This document shows, piece by piece, positions 1 through 5,040 of a DNA stretch of 5,448 bases. Made by a program: the position numbers and the translations under genes. This stretch comes from Candidatus Hydrogenedentota bacterium (GTDB lineage Bacteria; Hydrogenedentota; Hydrogenedentia; Hydrogenedentales; SLHB01): the NCBI GenBank assembly GCA_022706165.1, contig JAKJDA010000220.1, positions 1 through 5,448 of the forward strand. Reading direction: 5' to 3'. The notes under the pieces were generated by a model. It searched no databases, had not been told where the DNA came from, and was given only the letters and a program-made list of their open reading frames with translations. Position 1 is the first letter of the stretch; each line of letters starts with the position of its first letter.

Positions 1-2
1 GG

Positions 3-674
3 CTGCCGCCGTTGGCGCGGGGCGATTTGTTCCACCCTGCCTTGATCCGGCCTCCGGGCGCGCTTGCCGAGCCCGCGTTTTTGGCGCATTGCATTCAGTG
101 CGGGCTGTGCATGAAGGTATGTCCGACGAACGGGTTGCAGCCGACGTTGTTCGAGGCGGGCCTCGAGGGATTGTGGACGCCGCGGCTGGCGCCGAAAATT
201 GGCGAATGCGAGTACGAGTGCAACCGATGCGGTCAGGCATGCCCCACGCACGCGATTGAGCCGTTGCCTCTCGAAAAAAAGAAGGAAGTTCGCATCGGGT
301 TGGCGGCTTTCGATGTTTCGCGGTGTTTGCCGTACGCGTATGGACGCGAGTGTCTGGTGTGCGAAGAGCATTGCCCCACGCCGAAAAAGGCGATCTATTT
401 CATCGAGGTGGATGTTCCCCTGCGCGGCGGCGGCACGCGGCGGCTCAAGCAACCCCGAGTGGATACCGACCTGTGCATCGGGTGCGGGGCGTGCGAGCGG
501 AAATGCGTGTTTGTCGATGTCGCGGCCATTCGCGTGACGAGCGCGAACGAAACGCGCCATCCGAAAAATCAGCCCATGTTGGCCGGATCCCAGGAACTGT
601 TGCCGCCATGGAACAGCCCGCAGGACGCATCCGGCGGCGCTTCTCCCTCCGACCCCTACGCCAACCCGTATTGA
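3..674 (+). CDS. Polyferredoxin, NapG/MauM-like, four [4Fe-4S] clusters (5' truncated)
   Basis: C-terminal part of an iron-sulfur electron-transfer protein. The frame is open from position 3 to the TGA at 672-674, so the true start lies left of the window; the TTG at 12 is unlikely to be the start because LPPLARGDLFHP reads straight through it. Counting from that TTG as residue 1, sixteen cysteines fall in four groups: C27/30/33/37 (CIQCGLCMKVCP), C66/70/73/77, C105/114/117/121 and C155/158/161/165 (CIGCGACERKC). That is the number needed for four [4Fe-4S] clusters, as in the NapG/MauM family. The RPPGAL segment before the first cluster is typical of that family, where a Tat signal or a NapH-like membrane part precedes it; neither can be seen here. 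The tail after C165 is poorly conserved and rich in Pro, Ser and Asn. Electron donor and acceptor are unknown. It could also be the end of a larger fused ferredoxin. It converges with hemE. Confidence 0.87.
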   Translation: MPPLARGDLFHPALIRPPGALAEPAFLAHCIQCGLCMKVCPTNGLQPTLFEAGLEGLWTPRLAPKIGECEYECNRCGQACPTHAIEPLPLEKKKEVRIGLAAFDVSRCLPYAYGRECLVCEEHCPTPKKAIYFIEVDVPLRGGGTRRLKQPRVDTDLCIGCGACERKCVFVDVAAIRVTSANETRHPKNQPMLAGSQELLPPWNSPQDASGGASPSDPYANPY

Positions 675-681
675 CGTGCGT

Positions 682-1719
682 CTACGAAACGGTCAGACTG
701 CGCACATAGCGCACCAGTTCCACGACATGGTCGAACGGCGTTTCCTTCAACAATCCGTGATCGAGGTTGAAAATATGACCTTGCCGGTTTCCCGCGGCAA
801 CGCAATCGCGCGCGGCGTCGCGGATGGCATCGAGGGGACCGGCGACCAGCAACCGATTGCTGAGGTTGCCCTGCAGCGCGCGCTGGGGACCTAGCTGGCC
901 GCGCGCCTCGCGAAGGGATATCTTGCCCGACAAACTGAGGATATCCGCGCCCGACGCGTCGAGGTCTTCCAGCACGGGCCAATCGCGCGCGAACACAATG
1001 GTCGGCGCTTTGTCCTTGAGCGCGGCAAAGATGCGCTGCTGATAGCGCAGGGCGAACTCCTTGTACAGCGCCGGCGAGAGCAGATAGGCGGCGGATTCGA
1101 AAAGTTGCACCGCCGCCGCCCCCGCCGCGATCTGAAGCAACAGGTAATCGATCGTCATGCGGGTCAGCTTGTCGAGAACCGCATGCGCGGCCATCGGTTC
1201 CCGGTGCAGAAAATCCACCGCCCGATCCGCCGAGACCCCGAAACTGCCTCCCTCGAGCAAAAACGCCAACAGCGTCCACGGCGCGCCCGCAAAACCCAAC
1301 ACCGGCAGTTCCCCCTCCAGCGCGGACCGAACGAGGCGCAACGTCTCCGGCACAAACGACAGGGCCTCGGCCACATCGTACAACGTCAGCGCCCCAAGGT
1401 CCTGCGTGCCGCCAATGGGACCCTCCAGCACGGGGCCAGGCCGGAACACGAACGACGCGCCCATCGGGGCCAGAGGCGTCAAAATGTCCTGGTAAAAAAT
1501 GATCGCGTCGACGCCATAACGCCGCGGCAACAGCGAAATGCGCGCCGCCAGCTCCGGATGACGAAACAACTCTTCCAGCGGCAACGGCGCTTCTTCCCGA
1601 ATGCGAACATACTCCGGGTCCGTCCGGCCGGCCTGACGCATCAGCCAGACAGGCGTTCGCTCGGTCTTTTCGCCCCGCGCCGCGCGCGAGAACAGGAAAT
1701 CGCGGCAATTCTCTTGCAT
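682..1719 (-). CDS. hemE: Uroporphyrinogen decarboxylase
   Basis: Removes the four acetate carboxyl groups of uroporphyrinogen III to give coproporphyrinogen III, a cytoplasmic step of heme synthesis that needs no cofactor. The product is 345 aa, normal for the family. Visible signatures are PVWLMRQAGR (residues 23-32, with the substrate-binding arginines R28 and R32), the Asp of FYQDIL (D78, human D86), GFAGAPWTL (142-150), QLFES (205-209), QGNL (283-286) and the His of NLDHGL (H321, human H339). The ATG at 1719 was chosen because homology begins there; the frame runs open to 1839, but that stretch crosses a large hairpin. The only SD-like sequence, GAGGGA (1734-1739), lies 14 bases upstream, so initiation may be weak. 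Oddities: the usual active-site Tyr (human Y164) is F153; RYLPEY is RTDPEY; the usual LDW is LSG; GNLDP is GNLSN. I think it is genuine HemE because the fold-wide match is continuous, but activity is not assured. Confidence 0.93.
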   Translation of the reverse strand: MQENCRDFLFSRAARGEKTERTPVWLMRQAGRTDPEYVRIREEAPLPLEELFRHPELAARISLLPRRYGVDAIIFYQDILTPLAPMGASFVFRPGPVLEGPIGGTQDLGALTLYDVAEALSFVPETLRLVRSALEGELPVLGFAGAPWTLLAFLLEGGSFGVSADRAVDFLHREPMAAHAVLDKLTRMTIDYLLLQIAAGAAAVQLFESAAYLLSPALYKEFALRYQQRIFAALKDKAPTIVFARDWPVLEDLDASGADILSLSGKISLREARGQLGPQRALQGNLSNRLLVAGPLDAIRDAARDCVAAGNRQGHIFNLDHGLLKETPFDHVVELVRYVRSLTVS

Positions 1720-1788
1720 GATCGGCTGCACCGTCCCTCTGTCAGCGGTTTCGCACGGCCGGGGGCTTGCGCCGACCCCGCATACGTT

Positions 1789-1822
1789 GAGCGGGAGGGC
1801 CCGTTTCCGGACCCTCCCGCTC
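1789..1822 (-). terminator. Strong GC-rich hairpin after the pseudopilin gene, probable terminator
   Basis: GAGCGGGAGGG (1789-1799) and CCCTCCCGCTC (1812-1822) form a perfect 11-bp stem. After one C/A mismatch, a further three pairs (1801-1803 with 1808-1810) close on a TTTC loop. It begins 40 bases past the pseudopilin stop codon on the minus strand. No T-tract follows on either strand, so it is not a classical intrinsic terminator; it could act as a transcript-end stabiliser, a rho-assisted stop or a leader structure for hemE. Confidence 0.6.
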
Positions 1823-1825
1823 GGA

Positions 1826-1855
1826 ATGATACGCCTCAAGACGAGGCCGTGTCAC
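1826..1855 (-). promoter_or_regulatory. Candidate sigma-70-type promoter for hemE
   Basis: Read on the minus strand, GTGACA (1850-1855, 5 of 6 to consensus) and TATCAT (1826-1831, 5 of 6) are 18 bases apart. Transcription would begin near 1819, about 100 bases before the hemE ATG and inside the first arm of the strong hairpin. A small GCCTC/GAGGC inverted repeat (1833-1837, 1843-1847) lies in the spacer. It was found by eye, and consensus rules may differ in this phylum. Confidence 0.4.
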
Positions 1856-1861
1856 GAAGAA

Positions 1862-2968
1862 TCAACCACCGTCGGAGGTGCCGTTGGAGACGTCGTTCAG
1901 CCAGTTGACGCCGTCACCCGAGCCGGCCGGGGTCTTCGCCGTTACTTTCAACGGGAACTTGGATCCAAGCGGGGCAACCCACCGGATGAATTCCACGTGT
2001 CCGTCCATGAACAGCACGTTAGCGCCGCCCGGAACGTGGTTCGAGATCATGACGCCGGCGGTGTCGTTCAGCCACTGGCTCTGCGTGAAGATGTCCCACA
2101 TCACCGGGATTTCGCTCTGGGCCTGGTTGGAGGCGGCCGGGTTGTTGATATCGGTGATCAGGAAGCGCTCAACGCCTTCGCGGGTGCGGAAGATGGTGTC
2201 AGGAACGCGTCCCGTGCAGCCTTCTTCCCATCCCTGCGCGTTGCCGCTGCAGCCGCCGCTCACGTCGCCGCGCGTCTTTATGTTGAGATCGCCATTACGC
2301 GTGCAATAGTACTGATTGCCCCAATCGGGCGTGGCCTTTGTGGTGGTGGCGCCGTAGCGATTCCGGTCCATCGTCTTGGCGTTGCCGCCGGGGATATAGG
2401 GGCAATTGGCGCCTACGGGCGATTCGACATAGTATCCCGCCACGTTGACCGCATTGCTGATTTTGGCGAAGGTGCTGTGCGCGCTTTGGCCTTGTGCTTG
2501 CGTACGCGTTGCATAGGGCCAGTAGATGTACGAGCGCGCATAGGACAGATGAAGCGCCAAGCAGGCCGTCGTGGCGTTGCCCTTCTGCATTTCATCCTGA
2601 ATCTTCTTGAGGCCGTCATCGAATCCGATGCTGAGGCCGTACACGGCGGCGCCGCTATCGGACGGGCAACGAAGGATGTGGGGATCGCTCAGATACTCGG
2701 GATAGGTGCTGAGCACATCCGGAGCAGGGCTGATTACGTTCCATCCATCATGCACGGTGCGATTCGTTTCGGGGAAATAGTCTTTGTTTTCGCCCGAATA
2801 CATCTTCAAGACGATGCCCATCTGTTTCAGGTTATTCTGGCAGGACGAACGGCGGGCGGCTTCACGAGCGCGCGCCAGAGCCGGCAGCAGGATGGCCGCC
2901 AAGATACCGATGATAGCGATAACGACCAAGAGCTCTATCAGCGTAAAGCCTTTTTTACGATTACTCAT
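1862..2968 (-). CDS. Type II secretion pseudopilin-like protein with C-terminal H-X-DG motif
   Basis: A 368-aa protein with a class III (prepilin) signal: basic MSNRKKG, cleavage expected between G7 and F8, Glu at mature position 5 (E12), then a hydrophobic helix to about residue 31 that anchors it in the inner membrane and packs pseudopilus subunits. PilD-type prepilin peptidase would cut and methylate it. The conserved SCQNNLKQM follows at 42-50. The C-terminal half is an exported globular domain with several cysteines (C101, C189, C222, C240, C251) that could form disulfides, ending in [17 protein letters not shown] (311-327). That is a form of the H-X9-DG motif with ten residues between His and Asp-Gly. 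Such proteins are hugely expanded in Planctomycetes and relatives; their precise role (surface, assembly or secretion) is not settled. No secretion machinery genes lie beside it, so it is an orphan member. The start is fixed by AAGGAGT nine bases upstream of ATG. Confidence 0.93.
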   Translation of the reverse strand: MSNRKKGFTLIELLVVIAIIGILAAILLPALARAREAARRSSCQNNLKQMGIVLKMYSGENKDYFPETNRTVHDGWNVISPAPDVLSTYPEYLSDPHILRCPSDSGAAVYGLSIGFDDGLKKIQDEMQKGNATTACLALHLSYARSYIYWPYATRTQAQGQSAHSTFAKISNAVNVAGYYVESPVGANCPYIPGGNAKTMDRNRYGATTTKATPDWGNQYYCTRNGDLNIKTRGDVSGGCSGNAQGWEEGCTGRVPDTIFRTREGVERFLITDINNPAASNQAQSEIPVMWDIFTQSQWLNDTAGVMISNHVPGGANVLFMDGHVEFIRWVAPLGSKFPLKVTAKTPAGSGDGVNWLNDVSNGTSDGG

Positions 2969-3258
2969 GTTGAGATCACTCCTTGCTTCATTGTTGCGGC
3001 CTTATTTCTCCCCATGCCTTTGCGTGCATTCACGGCCGCCCTATGCACAGGCGCTCCCATCACCGTCGATTACAGAAACCGTCTCAATGCTTCGGGTTTT
3101 TTGTCCCCAAGCGAACTTCCTTCTTTTGTGTGTCACTACACCCCCCTTCTGGACTTTCCTTTGTCCCCTACTATTCCTACTCCTTCCCTTGGCTACGTGT
3201 CGTGTCATTCCCGATGCCTCGCGCATCCCCTGCATGACGAATTCCACGCCCACTGGCA
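2969..3258 (-). promoter_or_regulatory. Predicted long 5' leader of the pseudopilin gene
   Basis: If the promoter at 3265-3293 is right, about 290 untranslated bases precede the pseudopilin. Read on the minus strand the leader is purine-rich and contains GGGGACAAA twice, exactly 60 bases apart (complements at 3160-3168 and 3100-3108). It also has a 7-bp hairpin with one mismatch (3090-3096 with 3105-3111) and a 6-bp GTGCAT/ATGCAC stem (3024-3029 with 3043-3048). No convincing protein is encoded and I could not match it to a known riboswitch class. It may regulate expression or stability, or simply be a long UTR. Confidence 0.35.
2978..2984 (-). promoter_or_regulatory. Strong ribosome binding site of the pseudopilin gene
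   Basis: On the minus strand this reads AAGGAGT, close to the full anti-SD complement, nine bases before the ATG at 2968. It is the best Shine-Dalgarno match in the window and suggests high translation, as expected for a structural subunit. Confidence 0.85.
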
Positions 3259-3264
3259 AGGGTT

Positions 3265-3293
3265 AGTATAGCAAGGAAATCCCGGATTGGCTA
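3265..3293 (-). promoter_or_regulatory. Candidate promoter for the pseudopilin gene
   Basis: On the minus strand TAGCCA (3288-3293, 4 of 6 to TTGACA) and TATACT (3265-3270, 5 of 6 to TATAAT) are separated by exactly 17 bases, placing the start near 3258. It is the best such pair I saw upstream of the pseudopilin gene. A second possible -10, CATACT, occurs further upstream (about 3326-3331) without a good partner. Confidence 0.4.
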
Positions 3294-3490
3294 GAGAATA
3301 ATTTTCCGGACTTCTGGCAAAATTAGTATGCTCTTCGTACTGTAATGCCCGGCGCGTTGTCCGGCTTTTCCGCTATCTCCAAGCAATGCGAAGAGGGCAA
3401 GATGTTTATGCGCGATTTTTCGCGTATACGGGTGTCAGGCGAGGGCAAAAGCTACAGGATGGGCCCCTGTCTCCACAATATGTTACAAAA
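3294..3490. other. Intergenic stretch without a gene
   Basis: About 200 bases between the two divergent candidate promoters. No reading frame with coding character is visible. It holds a 9-bp hairpin with one G-T pair and a TTTT loop (3407-3415 with 3420-3428) and a small ACAGG/CCTGT repeat (3454-3458, 3466-3470) around GGGCCC. Neither is followed by a T-tract. I see no tRNA or known RNA here. Confidence 0.5.
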
Positions 3491-3521
3491 CAACTACTAT
3501 TTCATGTCAAAATAGTAGTTG
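3491..3521. repeat. Perfect 12-bp inverted repeat, candidate fic operator
   Basis: CAACTACTATTT (3491-3502) and AAATAGTAGTTG (3510-3521) are exact reverse complements separated by seven bases. The arms contain little G+C and are followed by no T-tract, so it looks like a dimeric protein-binding site rather than a terminator. The right arm runs into the TTGACG that I read as the fic -35 box, so a bound protein would block RNA polymerase. The Fic protein's own C-terminal winged helix is the obvious candidate ligand; this is inference. Confidence 0.65.
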
Positions 3522-3548
3522 ACGAAGCGAAAAGCGACATGATAAACT
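3519..3548 (+). promoter_or_regulatory. Candidate promoter for the fic gene
   Basis: TTGACG (3519-3524, 5 of 6) is followed by GATAAA after 16 bases (3541-3546) or TAAACT after 18 bases (3543-3548), each 4 of 6. A better -10 by sequence, TATAAC (3568-3573), lies too far for this -35 and has no good one of its own. The -35 overlaps the right arm of the 12-bp inverted repeat. The region to the ATG is AT-rich. Confidence 0.45.
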
Positions 3549-3612
3549 AATTTTGCACGAAATAGTATATAACACAAAAAATACAACGCATTGAAAAACA
3601 ATAGGTTGCGAC

Positions 3613-4947
3613 ATGAGAAAGCCAAAAACGCCGCCAAATCATGATCATTTTCTTCGCTTCATGACGGATAAGGATCGCATGCTAGCTGCCATTCGTGCGA
3701 TCAATAGCCCCCTTGTAGATGGAAAGTATCTTCACTGGGATCAGCTTTTACGCTATTCGCCGCCGGCAGATTTGTCCCATGAAGATTGGTGGCACGGCCT
3801 CAAGTTCCAGCGTATGCCAACGTGCACGCGGCTGCCTTTGGCAAGTAAGTTAGGTGGGCACTTCTCGTACACGCTGGTGAATTTGATTCCCGAACATTTG
3901 CACTGGATTGATCTGCAAGCAGGTGGTTCGATCGAGATGCCCGGCGACATTGCAAATGAGAATTCACGGGATCGGTATATCTTCAATTCACTGCTCGAGG
4001 AAGCCATCACATCCAGTCAGATCGAGGGGGCAACCACAACACGTCAAGTTGCCAAAGACATGCTACGCACAGGGCGTCCACCACGTGACAGAAGCGAGCG
4101 CATGATCTTCAACAATTTCGTAACGATGCAACACATCAACGAAATCAAGAATCGTCCCCTGACCAAGGATATCGTGTTTGAGCTACACCGGCTCGTCACG
4201 GAAGAGACACTCAACGATCCAGATGCGGCTGGTCGCTTCAGAAGAAACGGAGAAAACATCTATGTCGCGGGTGATAATGACGATATTCATCACGTTCCTC
4301 CGTCCGCCGACGAACTCAATGCTCGTATGGATGCCATGTGCGCGTTCGCAAACGGCGAAACCCCAGAAGAGTTCGTGCACCCCGCTATCCGCTCGATTGC
4401 GTTACATTTTTGGCTTGCCTACGATCACCCTTTTGTTGATGGCAATGGTCGCACAGCCCGCGCGTTGTTCTACTGGTCTATGTTGCACCATGGGTATTGG
4501 CTGTTCGAGTTTCTGTCGATATCGCACATTATTCAAAAGGCGCCGAGCAAGTATAGCCGTGCCTTTTTATACACCGAAACAGACGATAACGACTTGACAT
4601 ATTTCATCCTTTACCATTTGGACGTGATGAGGAAAGCAGTGGCTAGTCTCAATGACTACGTCAAGCGCAAGACAGAAGAAATACAGGTTATCGAGAGACA
4701 ATTGCGTGCAACAGCCACTGTCAATCATCGCCAGCTAGCTCTCATAAGCCATGCACTGCGCCATCGCGATCAAATCTACACCATCGAATCGCACAGACGA
4801 AGCCATAACGTCGTGTATCAGACGGCACGGTTGGATTTGCTAGATCTGCTCGATTTAGGCATATTGACGGTGCGAAAATCCGGACGAACCATGCAGTTTC
4901 GCCCAGCGCCGGATATTGACGAGAGGCTTGCCGAGCTTACGTTGTGA
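3613..4947 (+). CDS. Fic family protein (class II AMP-transferase) with C-terminal winged helix
   Basis: A complete 444-aa Fic protein. Fic enzymes usually move AMP from ATP to a hydroxyl side chain of a target protein; some use other nucleotides or also remove AMP. An N-terminal Fic_N-like region (about 40-200) carries the inhibitory motif SSQIEG (134-139), matching (S/T)xxxE(G/N), with E138 expected to block ATP. A flap region (GENIYVAG to HHVPP, about 213-230) precedes the catalytic loop HPFVDGNGRTAR (272-283), with His272, the phosphate-binding GNGR and R283, which would pair with E138. All key residues are present. Residues about 370-435 look like a winged helix (VNHRQLALISHAL, then VVYQTARLDLLDLLDLGIL and a basic wing), suggesting DNA binding and autoregulation. 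Because inhibition is internal, no separate antitoxin is expected and none is adjacent. The ATG at 3613 has only a weak AGG seven bases upstream; ATG 3661 is an alternative. Composition is less GC-rich than the flanks (31/60 GC at 4741-4800 against 40/60 at 5161-5220), which suggests transfer. The target is unknown. Confidence 0.94.
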   Translation: MRKPKTPPNHDHFLRFMTDKDRMLAAIRAINSPLVDGKYLHWDQLLRYSPPADLSHEDWWHGLKFQRMPTCTRLPLASKLGGHFSYTLVNLIPEHLHWIDLQAGGSIEMPGDIANENSRDRYIFNSLLEEAITSSQIEGATTTRQVAKDMLRTGRPPRDRSERMIFNNFVTMQHINEIKNRPLTKDIVFELHRLVTEETLNDPDAAGRFRRNGENIYVAGDNDDIHHVPPSADELNARMDAMCAFANGETPEEFVHPAIRSIALHFWLAYDHPFVDGNGRTARALFYWSMLHHGYWLFEFLSISHIIQKAPSKYSRAFLYTETDDNDLTYFILYHLDVMRKAVASLNDYVKRKTEEIQVIERQLRATATVNHRQLALISHALRHRDQIYTIESHRRSHNVVYQTARLDLLDLLDLGILTVRKSGRTMQFRPAPDIDERLAELTL

Positions 4948-4968
4948 AGCAAACAATTCCTTTTTTTT
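4935..4968 (+). terminator. Possible weak terminator at the end of fic
   Basis: A short stem, GCTT (4935-4938) with AAGC (4947-4950), overlaps the fic stop codon and is followed ten bases later by a run of eight T (4961-4968). The stem is short and the T-run is set too far back for a textbook terminator. A second option, AAGCAA (4947-4952) with TTGCTT (4973-4978), puts the T-run in the loop. It may reduce read-through into hemB. Confidence 0.25.
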
Positions 4969-5028
4969 GATGTTGCTTGCGGAGTCAGAGTAGGCTTACC
5001 GCAAAATCATTGCGTGGCGCCGTGAACT

Positions 5029-5032
5029 GGAG
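5029..5032 (+). promoter_or_regulatory. Ribosome binding site that sets the hemB GTG start
   Basis: GGAG lies eight bases before the GTG at 5041. An in-frame TGA at 5023-5025 excludes any earlier start, and the next in-frame ATG (5098) would remove conserved N-terminal sequence. Together these support GTG as the start codon. Confidence 0.7.
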
Positions 5033-5040
5033 ATTCGCCT

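Noticed and set aside
12..14. TTG as the true start of the ferredoxin.
   Set aside because: The frame is open to the window edge with plausible protein sequence (LPP) before it, there is no SD, and the family normally has an N-terminal signal or membrane part.
656..1708. A 350-codon frame on the minus strand overlapping hemE in another register.
   Set aside because: hemE in its own frame has continuous family motifs; this frame is Arg/Gly/Ala-rich without any motif and overlaps hemE almost entirely.
1720..1839. A 40-residue N-terminal extension of HemE.
   Set aside because: Known HemE proteins begin near the ATG at 1719; the extension crosses the strong hairpin and the candidate promoter and has no conserved sequence.
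3001..3060. A possible cyclic-di-GMP (GEMM) riboswitch, because the minus strand has ATAGGGCGG and CACGCAAAGGC, which recall the conserved boxes.
   Set aside because: The boxes are not in the right form or order, and the third conserved element with its GGUAGCCGGGUUACC-like sequence is missing.
3041..3259. A 72-codon frame (TTG start) in the pseudopilin leader, beginning at the predicted transcript start.
   Set aside because: It has no ribosome binding site, no recognisable motif and a basic low-complexity composition; a leaderless TTG start is unlikely.
1718..3271. A 517-codon open frame on the plus strand opposite the pseudopilin gene.
   Set aside because: It is the antisense shadow of a real GC-rich gene: the translation shows no recognisable domain and is low-complexity (Ala, Arg, Gly), and it runs through the hemE leader, hairpin and intergenic DNA.
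3407..3428. The intergenic hairpin as a terminator.
   Set aside because: There is no T-tract on either strand and no gene ends nearby; both flanking genes point away from it.
3613..4947. A Fic/antitoxin two-gene toxin system.
   Set aside because: The inhibitory (S/T)xxxE(G/N) motif is inside the Fic protein itself (SSQIEG, 134-139), and no small antitoxin gene lies on either side.
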